Positions 34,210 through 41,867 of a stretch of DNA of 64,000 nucleotides are shown piece after piece. The stretch comes from Gemmatimonadota bacterium. GTDB taxonomy: Bacteria > Gemmatimonadota > Gemmatimonadetes > Longimicrobiales > Gaopeijiaceae. The stretch covers positions 52,562-116,561 of the forward strand of contig JAJDTB010000049.1 of NCBI GenBank assembly GCA_022827345.1, in the 5' to 3' direction. The notes beneath the pieces were generated by a model. The model was given only the letters and a program-made list of their open reading frames with translations, was not told the DNA's origin and did no database searches. Positions within the stretch are counted from its first letter, which is position 1. Each line of letters starts with the position of its first letter. The translations under genes and the position numbers were made by a program.

Positions 34210-35001
34210 ATGTATTCAGCCACACGGAGGATGACGTCAAGCGGACGCGGGGAGACCGCGGACCGGTGCGGACCGACTTCAGGCGGGGGCGCAACGGCGG
34301 GCGCGAGCGATGGAACCCCGGGCAGACGCGGGGGCGCCGGGTGGAAGTCGTTCGCCGTGCTGTCGGCGCTGGTCATCCTCGGGTCGGCGACCGGGGCCCT
34401 GTCGGCCGCGGGTCAGGCGACGGAACGACTGACCGGCCTCTTCGCGGGGCGCATCGACTCGGAGCAGGTCTGGAATCCCGGGGTGGAGACCGCCCGGCGC
34501 TCCGGCTTTGCAGTGGGAGCCTTCGTCGATGTCCCGACCCCCATGGCCGCCCTCCGAGTTCGGGCCGACGGCGGGTTCGCGAGGCGCGGGGGGTTCGTGT
34601 TGAGCGACATTCGCGGCAATGCCCTCGATGGAGAGGTGCAGAGCGAGTACGTGATCTTCCAGCTTCAGGCGAAGGTGTCGGTGACGGTCGGTCCGGTGCA
34701 TGTCTTCGCCGCCGGCGGCCCGGGATTCGACTACCTGATGCGCAGTCGGGAGGATCCCCTGCTCGCCCAGGTACTGGTGGACAAGCACGCCACGGTGTTC
34801 AATGTGGTTGGCGCGGCCGGCGCGGGTGTTCGCATCGGCTCGGGGCTGGTGGCGGAGGTGGAAGGCCGCTGGGTGCGGGGATTGAGCAACGCCTATTCGG
34901 GGCCGGCCGCGAATGTGCGGAATCGGTCGCAGGAATTGGTGGTGCGGTTGTCGCGGGTGCGTCCCGTGAGCGCGGTGGCCGGGGGTGGCGCAGGTGGCTG
35001 A
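34210..35001 (+). CDS. Outer-membrane beta-barrel-like protein
   Basis: 263 residues. A hydrophobic signal segment (SFAVLSALVILGSATGALSAAG) lies unusually far in, at ~47-68, so the real start could be downstream, although no good ATG is found. The mature part alternates hydrophobic and polar residues, with glycine-rich hairpins (RADGGFARRGGFVLSD, VHVFAAGGPGFDYLM), and resembles small 8-strand porin-like barrels. No precise family. Followed 36 bp later by a broken SRPBCC gene. Confidence 0.65.
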   Translation: MYSATRRMTSSGRGETADRCGPTSGGGATAGASDGTPGRRGGAGWKSFAVLSALVILGSATGALSAAGQATERLTGLFAGRIDSEQVWNPGVETARRSGFAVGAFVDVPTPMAALRVRADGGFARRGGFVLSDIRGNALDGEVQSEYVIFQLQAKVSVTVGPVHVFAAGGPGFDYLMRSREDPLLAQVLVDKHATVFNVVGAAGAGVRIGSGLVAEVEGRWVRGLSNAYSGPAANVRNRSQELVVRLSRVRPVSAVAGGGAGG

Positions 35002-35037
35002 GCCCGCAACGGCAAATCCATGGCCAGGAGATCTGCA

Positions 35038-35182
35038 GTGAACGAGCGCGTGGTCGAGAAGGTGGTGGACTTTGAGGTCGATGTGGACCGGGTGTGGGAA
35101 GCGATCACCGACCCGGACGAGCTGGCCAGGCGAAGGATGGGACGCGGAACTGGGCGAGTTGTCGGAACTGTTGGGAGACTGA
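35038..35182 (+). pseudogene. SRPBCC/AHSA1 domain remnant with internal deletion
   Basis: A GTG at 35038 with AGGAGATCTGCA upstream begins NERVVEKVVDFEVDVDRVW then EAITDPDELAR, the N-terminus of AHSA1-type SRPBCC proteins. In the next frame from about 35135 to the TGA at 35182 comes GWDAELGELSELLGD, which matches the usual GW...L..L C-terminus. About 90 residues are missing between and the frame is lost. It is a deletion derivative. Confidence 0.6.
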
Positions 35183-35212
35183 GGCATCGGTCGCGGTCGG
35201 TTCCGGCGTCAC

Positions 35213-35261
35213 CCTGTCCCATCGGAACATGCCGGTGTCCCGCGCAATCCCCGCGGAACCG
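35213..35261 (+). repeat. 49-bp dispersed element, copy A
   Basis: It begins CCTGTCCCA and ends GCAATCCCCGCGGAACCG. It contains TGTCCC twice, 23 bp apart. A copy of equal length, about 80% identical, lies at 43729-43777 on the other strand. Each is 80-93 bp upstream of an exported-protein gene and in the same orientation relative to it, which suggests a shared leader or promoter element. Confidence 0.6.
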
Positions 35262-35353
35262 GCCCGTGCCACTGGCGCGAACCTTGCTTTTGGTAACACC
35301 TTTCCCCGGTCCCAACCGGGAATCCTGAACCACTCAGCTTCGAGGCAGACACG

Positions 35354-36514
35354 ATGGTCCGTACTACGTCAACTCTACTGTTCTCTACTGCGCTTCTCGC
35401 GGTCGCCACGCCGGCCTGCAGCCAGTCCGACATCGTCAGAACCGCCCTGCACGACTACCGCGTGGTGACGGTCGCCGACGGATTCGTGGTCCCCTGGTCG
35501 GTCGCGTTCCTTCCGGACGGCGACATGCTGGTCACCGAGCGCGGCGGGCGGCTGCGCATCGTCCGTGACGGCATGCTCCTCCCCGACCCCGTCGCCGGCA
35601 TCCCCGAGGTCGTGGCAAGAGGCCAGGGAGGGCTTCTTGAAGTACTGCCGCACCCCGACTTCGAATCCAACCGGATGATCTACATCAGCTACTCGAAGGC
35701 TACCGACAGCAACTCCCCCGGCGGGACGACTGCTGTGATCCGCGGGACCTTCGAGAACGATCGCTTCACCATGACCGACGAGATCTTCGAGGCGGTCTCC
35801 GCGGGCAACGGCCACTACGGCTGCAAGCTCGCCTTCGACGATGAAGGCTATCTGTTCCTCTCGGTGGGAGACCGGCAGGTGCGGACCGTGGGCGACCTCA
35901 CAGCCCACCCGGCCCAGGATATCTCCAACCACCACGGCGTGATCGTCCGGCTGCACGACGACGGCAGCATCCCGGACGACAACCCGTTCGTGGGACAGGC
36001 GGGTGCACGGCCCGAGATCTGGAGCTACGGCCACCGCAACCCCCAGGGACTCGCGATCCAGCCCGGCTCCGGCGCCGTGTGGCTCACCGAACACGGCCCC
36101 CAGGGCGGCGACGAGGTCAACGTTTCGACTCCGGGCGCCAACTACGGCTGGCCTGTCATCGGCTACGGGGTCAACTACCGCTCCGGCTCGATCATCCACG
36201 AGGCCACGCACATGGAGGGGATGGAGCAGCCGGTGCATATCTGGGTGCCGTCGATCGGCGCGTCCGGACTTGCATTCTACACCGGCGACAAGTTCCCGGA
36301 GTGGCAGGGCAACCTCTTCGCGGGCGGGCTCGCGGGCCAGCGGATCGACCGGCTGACGATCGAGGACGGCGAGGTCGTGGCGAGCGAGACGATCCTGCGC
36401 GGCATGGGCCGCGTGCGCGATGTCCGCCAGGGCCCCGACGGGTTCATCTATGTGGCGCTGGAGGCGCGCGGCGACGGCGAGACGCCGATCGTGAGGCTGG
36501 AGCCGGTGGGGTAA
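35354..36514 (+). CDS. PQQ-dependent sugar dehydrogenase (glucose/sorbosone type)
   Basis: 386 residues. The signal segment ends with AVATPAC, a lipobox. The body is the six-bladed GSDH propeller (PF07995): VPWSVAFLPDGDMLVTER, GQGGLLEVLPHPDF, NGHYGCKLAFDDEGYLFLS, SYGHRNPQGLA, EHGPQGGDEVN and a PxxWVPSIGASG blade. The HRNPQG and GGDEVN motifs line the PQQ and calcium site in Aldose sugar dehydrogenases. It oxidises aldoses in the periplasm. Whether this bacterium makes PQQ is not visible here. Confidence 0.92.
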   Translation: MVRTTSTLLFSTALLAVATPACSQSDIVRTALHDYRVVTVADGFVVPWSVAFLPDGDMLVTERGGRLRIVRDGMLLPDPVAGIPEVVARGQGGLLEVLPHPDFESNRMIYISYSKATDSNSPGGTTAVIRGTFENDRFTMTDEIFEAVSAGNGHYGCKLAFDDEGYLFLSVGDRQVRTVGDLTAHPAQDISNHHGVIVRLHDDGSIPDDNPFVGQAGARPEIWSYGHRNPQGLAIQPGSGAVWLTEHGPQGGDEVNVSTPGANYGWPVIGYGVNYRSGSIIHEATHMEGMEQPVHIWVPSIGASGLAFYTGDKFPEWQGNLFAGGLAGQRIDRLTIEDGEVVASETILRGMGRVRDVRQGPDGFIYVALEARGDGETPIVRLEPVG

Positions 36515-36527
36515 TGTTCCAACGGCG

Positions 36528-36944
36528 ATGATCGACTACACAAAGTTCCAACTGTCATTGAAGAGGCTGGAGGAACAGTACGAGAACTATCGCCACCTCG
36601 ACCCGTCGCTCCCGCGTCTCACCCACGAGGCTGTCCCGGAATCGGTCATTCAGAGGTTCGAGACGTGCTTCGACTCACTCTGGAAGGTCCTGAAGCGATA
36701 CCTGGCCGAGGAGTTGGGCGTTCCGGACCTTCCCAATAGTCCCAAGCCGCTTCTGAGATTGGCCAACGAGAACAACCTGCTCACGGCTCCCGTGGAGGAC
36801 TGGATGGACTTTGCCCGGCATCGGGTGGATACGGCCCACGACTACAGTGTCGAGAAGGCGGCTCGCTGCCTCGAAGTCATCCCGGGATTCATTCAGGGTG
36901 CGACCGAACTGTACGAGACGATGACTGGCCGGAGTTGGGAGTGA
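36528..36944 (+). CDS. HEPN-like nucleotidyltransferase partner (HI0074 family)
   Basis: 138 residues, all helical. FQLSLKRLEEQYENY, ESVIQRFETCFDSLWKVLKRYL and AHDYSVEKAARCLEVI match the HI0074/PF08780 substrate-binding family. The RxxxxH-like DFARHRVDTAHDY region near residue 100 is the usual HEPN active-site position. The MNT gene overlaps its stop (GTGA), forming a HEPN/MNT toxin-antitoxin pair, in which the MNT protein typically AMPylates the HEPN RNase. Confidence 0.88.
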   Translation: MIDYTKFQLSLKRLEEQYENYRHLDPSLPRLTHEAVPESVIQRFETCFDSLWKVLKRYLAEELGVPDLPNSPKPLLRLANENNLLTAPVEDWMDFARHRVDTAHDYSVEKAARCLEVIPGFIQGATELYETMTGRSWE

Positions 36945-37282
36945 CCTCGGGAATCGACCTCACCCCCAATCAGCGCCGAGCCGTTCTGCGCCTGATCCAG
37001 GCCTGCCTGCCGGACACGGAAGTGTGGGCCTACGGATCACGAGTGAAACGCACCTCCAGACCCTCGTCGGATCTTGATTTGGTCGCGCTCACCGGAGCGC
37101 GGCAGCGACGTCAAGTGTCAGATCTGCGCGAGGCGTTCGAAGAGAGCGATCTTCCCTTCCGGGTGGACGTCCTGGTGTGGGATGAGGTGCCGGACTCGTT
37201 TCGGGAAGAGATCGAGCGCGAGCGCGTGGTCCTCACATCTTCTCGAAAAGCACCCCCCGCGTCCGCCCGTTCGAGACCGTAA
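36941..37282 (+). CDS. MNT-type minimal nucleotidyltransferase (antitoxin)
   Basis: 113 residues from a GTG that overlaps the HEPN stop; a TTG at 36935 is an alternative. The active site is visible as WAYGSRVKRTSRPSSDLDLVAL (GS then DxD), with the third carboxylate at RVDVLVWD. These are the motifs of minimal nucleotidyltransferases paired with HEPN proteins. The last 15 residues run 50 bp into the 3' end of the convergent serine hydrolase gene and look unlike the family, so the end may have been extended by rearrangement. Confidence 0.88.
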   Translation: MTSGIDLTPNQRRAVLRLIQACLPDTEVWAYGSRVKRTSRPSSDLDLVALTGARQRRQVSDLREAFEESDLPFRVDVLVWDEVPDSFREEIERERVVLTSSRKAPPASARSRP

Positions 37283-39191
37283 ACCCGGTCACGCCGCCGT
37301 CCCCGGCGCGCTGGAAGGCGATCTCGTTGAGGTGGAATTCCTCGGCCGAGAAGTTGTCGCCGCTCACATGGCTCAGCGGTTGCGGGGTCTGGCCCAACTG
37401 GTGGAGCACGAGGCCGCCGTCCTCGACCGCGATGCGCATGAACGTTTCCAGCTCCTCGCTGAAGTAGCGGCCCGCGTAGCCCCGCAGGCCATCTTCCGTG
37501 AGATCCGTCCTTTCCGCGCGCCGCATCGTCATCTCGATGCCGCCCTGGGCCGCCACTCCGCTGTTCACGCTCCCATCGGGCTCAGCGCGGAAGGTGAAGG
37601 TGGCGTCGGCCGCGGCGATCGTGACCGTCGAGTCGGAGGTCGGTTGCGCGGCGGTCCTGTCCAACCCGGTGAACTCGATGTAGACATCGCCGTCGTCCAG
37701 TGAAACCGTCATCGGGATCGTCAGGCCCTGCACCTCGAGGAGCCAGTCACCGGCAATCGCCTCCTTGCGCTCGTCGGACATCGAGCCTTCCGCGTCCGGC
37801 TCGTCCGCTTCCGCCTCCTCCTCTTCTTCCGGCTCCAGCTCGTCGGCGAAGAAGAGGCGCGCGACCCGGGGGCCCAGCCCCAGGTCGAACCCGGCGTGGT
37901 TGCTCATCAGGATTACGCCGCTCTCGAGCTCCGGCAGGTAGCCCAGGTAGGCCCGGTGCGAGACGTCGCCTCCGGTGTGCGAGTACAGCGTCCGTCCTCC
38001 GAGCTCGCCGAGGCCGAGGCCGAGGCCGTAACCGGTTGAATCTCCCGATTCGAGCACGGCCGTGGTGGTCATGGCCCCGATCGCCTCGGCGCCGCCCACG
38101 GCGGGCTCCCGGAAGTTCATCAGCCAGCGGTGCAGGTCGTCCACGGTCGTGTAGACGCCGCCGGCGCCCGCGGAGGCGGGCAGGTCGCGCGTCGTCCGGT
38201 ATCCGCCTTCCTCCAACGGGGCATAGCCCTGCGCGCTCCCGGGAATCAGCTCGCCCTGCACCATCTTCATGCGGGTGTCGTGCATTCCCAGAGGCTCGAA
38301 GACGCTCTCGCGCAGGTGGTCCGCAAACGACTGGCCGGTGACCCGTTCCACCAGGAGCGACAGGAGGATGAAGCCGGTGTTGTTGTAGTTCCACTCGGTG
38401 TGGGGGCGGTTCTGCAGTTCGGGCTGCCGCTGCACCACGGTGATCGCGTGTTCCCGGCTGAAGGTGTCCTCGCCCCCGAACCCGGCGATCCGCATCAGGT
38501 TGTAGATCTCGCGGTAGCCGCTGGTGTGGTTGAGGAGCTGCCTGGGCGTGACCGGCTCGCCGAAGTCGGGAAGCTCGGGGATGTGCTCGCGGATGTCGTC
38601 GTCGAGGGAGATGTCGCCCCGTCCCTCCAGCACCAGCAGCCCCATCGCGGTGAACTGCTTGGAAACCGAGCCGATGTTGGAGATCGTGCCGCGCTGCCAG
38701 GGAATGCCGTGCGACAGGTTTGCCATCCCGACGGTGTGCACGTGTACCAGCTCGCCGTTGTCGACGACCGCGGCGATCGCGCCCCCACGGTCATCGCCGT
38801 CCCATGGGCTCATCAGCTGGTCGAGCCGCCGGGCGGGGTCGGTCGCGACCGGCTCCGAACGCAGCACGCTGAATCTGAACTCGCCGACCTCGTCGTCGTT
38901 CGCGGCGATGTTCACCTCGTAGGTGCCGGCGGTTTCGGTCTCGAACCAGATGGTCTCGATTCCGCCCGTGCGGCCGTCCACCTCGCGCAGCACCTGGCCG
39001 TCGGGGCCGGTGACGGTGACCGCGAAGTCGTTCGAGATCTGGTCCAGCTCGGCGAGAAAGAACGTCTCCGCGTCGAGTTCGAAGGCGTGGGTCTGACCGT
39101 TCGACTGCATCGGGGGCGAGTCCGGGGCCGCACAGGCCGCCGCGAGCGCGGCGAGGAGGACGAGGGGCGGGCAGGTTGCTGTGCTTCGCAT
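37233..39191 (-). CDS. Beta-lactamase-fold serine hydrolase with accessory domains, lipoprotein
   Basis: 652 residues. The ATG at 39191 is nine bases from an AAGGA site; 39200 is the other candidate. The signal ends ALAAAC (lipobox). Residues ~30-110 are a pre-peptidase-like beta domain (FFLAELDQISNDFAVTVTGP). The PF00144 domain covers ~115-490, with GSVSKQ (SxxK), YNN (YxN) and YSHTGG (third motif). A glutamate-rich linker (EEEEEAEADE) and a C-terminal lipocalin-like domain follow. Likely an esterase or D-aminopeptidase outside the cytoplasm. Confidence 0.88.
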   Translation of the reverse strand: MRSTATCPPLVLLAALAAACAAPDSPPMQSNGQTHAFELDAETFFLAELDQISNDFAVTVTGPDGQVLREVDGRTGGIETIWFETETAGTYEVNIAANDDEVGEFRFSVLRSEPVATDPARRLDQLMSPWDGDDRGGAIAAVVDNGELVHVHTVGMANLSHGIPWQRGTISNIGSVSKQFTAMGLLVLEGRGDISLDDDIREHIPELPDFGEPVTPRQLLNHTSGYREIYNLMRIAGFGGEDTFSREHAITVVQRQPELQNRPHTEWNYNNTGFILLSLLVERVTGQSFADHLRESVFEPLGMHDTRMKMVQGELIPGSAQGYAPLEEGGYRTTRDLPASAGAGGVYTTVDDLHRWLMNFREPAVGGAEAIGAMTTTAVLESGDSTGYGLGLGLGELGGRTLYSHTGGDVSHRAYLGYLPELESGVILMSNHAGFDLGLGPRVARLFFADELEPEEEEEAEADEPDAEGSMSDERKEAIAGDWLLEVQGLTIPMTVSLDDGDVYIEFTGLDRTAAQPTSDSTVTIAAADATFTFRAEPDGSVNSGVAAQGGIEMTMRRAERTDLTEDGLRGYAGRYFSEELETFMRIAVEDGGLVLHQLGQTPQPLSHVSGDNFSAEEFHLNEIAFQRAGDGGVTGFTVSNGRTRGVLFEKM

Positions 39192-39258
39192 CGTGGTCAT
39201 TCCTTCCTGACTTTGTGGATGGGTCCGCAGGTCGGCGTGGCAGGGCCGCCGCGTGGAC

Positions 39259-39894
39259 TCAGCCGCCCTTCGTCCACCGGACCACCTCGATCGCGTCCGC
39301 GCCGCCACACGGCCCGTTGAGCGTGATCGTGCCCTCGACGACCACCTCGTCGCCGGGCTTCAGGTCGCCCGGATCTCCGTTGAGGGCGTACACGTACTGG
39401 TCGTTGTCGCGGAGCGTGACGCACCCCAGCCCTTCGTCGGTGATGCGTCCGGTGCGCTGCACCATCCCGTTGTCGTCGGTGACGTGGAACGGGTCCGAGA
39501 TGCCGATGGGGCTGAACACGCCGTTGAAGACGATGAAGACGAGCGGGCGCGCCCAGTCGGCGTAGCCGGGGACCGTGACGGTGGCCGACACCTCACCCCA
39601 GATCTCCTGGGTGCCCTCGGCGAGGGCCTCGAAGCCGGCACGCATCGCGCCGACGCCGACGTGGATCCTGGCCTGGGGCGGCAGGTTCTCGGTGTAGACC
39701 TCGACGACCGTGCCGGGGGGTCCCAGGCGTGGCTCGACCGACTGGATGTGGCGCAGCGAGTCGATGGTGGCGTAGACGCGCGCGGGCCGCTGGGCCGCGG
39801 CATCTGGGGCGGCGATGGCCCAGAGGAGCGACGCGGCGGCCATCGCAAGGAACGGCCGTGCGCCGGCGGGACGAGAGCGGGGACGCATGGACAT
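39259..39894 (-). CDS. Exported protein with DUF5818-like C-terminus
   Basis: 211 residues, with GGAGG seven bases before the ATG and a signal peptide ending PDAAAQ. The first half (LGPPGTVVEVYTENLPP and following) reads like an Ig/IPT-type beta domain. The second half has GRITDEGLGCVTLRDND, YALNG, DLKPGDEVVVEGTI and PCGG, resembling small OB-like DUF5818 domains. Function unknown. It precedes the serine hydrolase gene by 67 bp on the same strand, so the two are probably co-transcribed. Confidence 0.65.
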   Translation of the reverse strand: MSMRPRSRPAGARPFLAMAAASLLWAIAAPDAAAQRPARVYATIDSLRHIQSVEPRLGPPGTVVEVYTENLPPQARIHVGVGAMRAGFEALAEGTQEIWGEVSATVTVPGYADWARPLVFIVFNGVFSPIGISDPFHVTDDNGMVQRTGRITDEGLGCVTLRDNDQYVYALNGDPGDLKPGDEVVVEGTITLNGPCGGADAIEVVRWTKGG

Positions 39895-40068
39895 TGGGGC
39901 ACCTCCGACTGCATGGGGCGAGTCCGGTCACGGGATGGTGTGATGGGAAGTTGTGCCGCCGGGGCGATTCGGGCCAGTCCCGGCCCCCTTGCCGGCACTG
40001 TTGCTCGGCGGGCCGGGCGCCTCTAACCTCAGCCGCGAACGGACATTCTCATGACACGGAGGACCGCA

Positions 40069-41268
40069 ATGGACCGGGGTGCGATGAACCGCAGGGAGGC
40101 GCTGGCGCTGATGGCGATTGGCGCGGGCGCGGCGGCGTGCGGACCGGACGGTGCGCCCGGCGATGGCGGCGCGACCGGCGGCCAGAGCGCTGGTGCCGCG
40201 GCCGGAGGCGACCCCGCTCCCATCTGGATCAAGGACCCGGCCCCCTTCGTGCAGCACGGCACCAACCTCGAAACCCGCCTGGCGGACCTCGATGGCCTGC
40301 TGACGCCCAACGACCTCTTCTTCGTGCGCAACCACGCGCCGACGCCGGTGATCGATCCGGCCACCTATGTGCTCACGGTCGGCGGCCCCGGCGCCGAGCG
40401 CGAGGTCCAGCTCACCCTCGACGACCTCCGCGCCCTGCCCACCCAGACGCTGATCGCCTACATCGAGTGCGCGGGCAACTGGCGCGGCTTCTTCCAGTCG
40501 ATCACCGGGCGGACCGCTTCCGGCAGCCAGTGGGGCACGGGCGCGATCGGGTGCGCGGAATGGACCGGGCCGAGCCTCGCCGACGTGCTGGCGCTGGCGG
40601 GCGTTCGCGACGACGCGGTCGACGTCAACGTGATCGGGCTCGACGACGGCGCGTGGGAGCGTCCCATGCCGGTCGCGAAGGCCCTCGATCCGGCCACCAT
40701 CCTCGCGCTCACCATGAACGGGGCGCCGCTGCCCCCCGATCACGGCTTCCCCGTGCGCGCGGTGGTGCCCGGCTGGGTGGGGTCGTCCAGCGTGAAGTGG
40801 GTGGGGCGCGTGGAGGTCGCGACCGAGAAGGTGTGGGTGCGGGCCAACACCTCATCGTACGTCCTGGCGGGCGAGGAGTGGCCGGCCGATCAGTACGCCC
40901 CGGCCGACGGCGCCCCGATCACGACGGGGATGGTCAAGAGCGCGCTGGCGTTGCCGCACCCCGCCCAGCTTGCCGCCGGGACGCAGCGGCTGAGGGGGTT
41001 CGCCTACTCGCCGCGGGGACCGGTGGCGCGGGTGGAGTGGAGCGCGAACGACGGGCCGTGGGCCACCGCGCGCCTGATCGGGGCCTCGGCGGACATGCCC
41101 CATGCGTGGTCACGCTTCGAGTTCGAGTGGGACGCCGCACCCGGCGGGCATGTCCTGCGCACCCGCGCGACCGATGCCGCCGGCGACACCCAGCCGCTCG
41201 AGGGCGTCTACAACGAGAAGGGCTACCTGCTCAACGTCGCGCTGCCGCACCTCGTGCAGGTTGGATGA
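40069..41268 (+). CDS. Sulfite dehydrogenase, molybdenum subunit (sulfite oxidase family)
   Basis: 399 residues. The ATG at 40069 has GGAGGACC seven bases upstream. The N-terminus NRREALALMAIGAGAAAC combines a twin-arginine motif with a lipobox. The molybdopterin domain has FFVRNHAPTP and the molybdenum-ligand cysteine in YIECAGNWRGFF, then WGTGAIGCAEWTG and GWVGSSSVKW. The C-terminal dimerisation domain has GFAYSPRGPVARVEWS. The following cytochrome gene overlaps its stop (ATGA), so the pair resembles SorAB, which oxidises sulfite to sulfate in the periplasm. Methionine-sulfoxide reductase (MsrP) is less likely given the C-terminal domain. Confidence 0.9.
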   Translation: MDRGAMNRREALALMAIGAGAAACGPDGAPGDGGATGGQSAGAAAGGDPAPIWIKDPAPFVQHGTNLETRLADLDGLLTPNDLFFVRNHAPTPVIDPATYVLTVGGPGAEREVQLTLDDLRALPTQTLIAYIECAGNWRGFFQSITGRTASGSQWGTGAIGCAEWTGPSLADVLALAGVRDDAVDVNVIGLDDGAWERPMPVAKALDPATILALTMNGAPLPPDHGFPVRAVVPGWVGSSSVKWVGRVEVATEKVWVRANTSSYVLAGEEWPADQYAPADGAPITTGMVKSALALPHPAQLAAGTQRLRGFAYSPRGPVARVEWSANDGPWATARLIGASADMPHAWSRFEFEWDAAPGGHVLRTRATDAAGDTQPLEGVYNEKGYLLNVALPHLVQVG

Positions 41269-41621
41269 CGGCCCGCCTCACCGGTCTCGTCGTCGCGGCG
41301 GCCACCGCCTGCACCCCGGCAGCTGACGCGCCCGACACCTCGGTCGACGGCGAGTGGGCCTACACCGTGCGCTGCAGCTTCTGCCACGACGTCCCGAACG
41401 GGATCGGCGCCGAGCTCGACGCGGTCACCCTCGCGTCCTACACCACCGTCGGCGAGCTCGACAGGTATCTGCGGGTGGCCATGCCACACGAGGCACCCGG
41501 CACCCTGGCGGACGCGGAATACGACGCCATCCTCCGGTACATGATCGGGAGCCGGCGACTGGTGCCCGAAGCCGGCGACGCGTGGCCGCTGCCGGACTCG
41601 ACGAGGCTGCAGACGCCTTAG
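41265..41621 (+). CDS. c-type cytochrome, probable sulfite dehydrogenase small subunit
   Basis: 118 residues. A signal segment ends with a lipobox-like ATAC. The haem motif is CSFCH, near residue 37, and a methionine in VAMPHEAPG about 45 residues later is the likely sixth ligand. The start codon overlaps the stop of the molybdenum subunit, as in SorAB-type systems where SorB takes electrons from the Mo centre. Too short for more than one haem domain. Confidence 0.85.
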   Translation: MTARLTGLVVAAATACTPAADAPDTSVDGEWAYTVRCSFCHDVPNGIGAELDAVTLASYTTVGELDRYLRVAMPHEAPGTLADAEYDAILRYMIGSRRLVPEAGDAWPLPDSTRLQTP

Positions 41622-41706
41622 GAGCCCCGCAGGGTGCCGCGGCCCTTACGTTCCCGCCAGACGCCGGGCTTGGCCAGTGCTCGGCGGATGTGGTGACCAG
41701 GTTCGA

Positions 41707-41747
41707 TTCCGTGAAAATCCGCACATGGCTTGCGGATTTTCACGGAA
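41707..41747. repeat. 41-bp perfect inverted repeat (17-bp arms)
   Basis: Arms TTCCGTGAAAATCCGCA and TGCGGATTTTCACGGAA, seven-base loop CATGGCT. It lies in the 246-bp gap between the convergent cytochrome and esterase genes. A hairpin this long could stop transcription in both directions, but there is no T-run. It may equally be a recombinase or protein binding site. Confidence 0.75.
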
Positions 41748-41867
41748 AAGCCCGTGGATACACCACACCCGAGCAACACCAACCCCGCACGCCCGCAGGC
41801 GCCCCGGTCCACAGTCGGCGCCGCAGGGTGCGGTCGAGGAAGCCGTGCCCGACCTCTTCGCCCTTCC

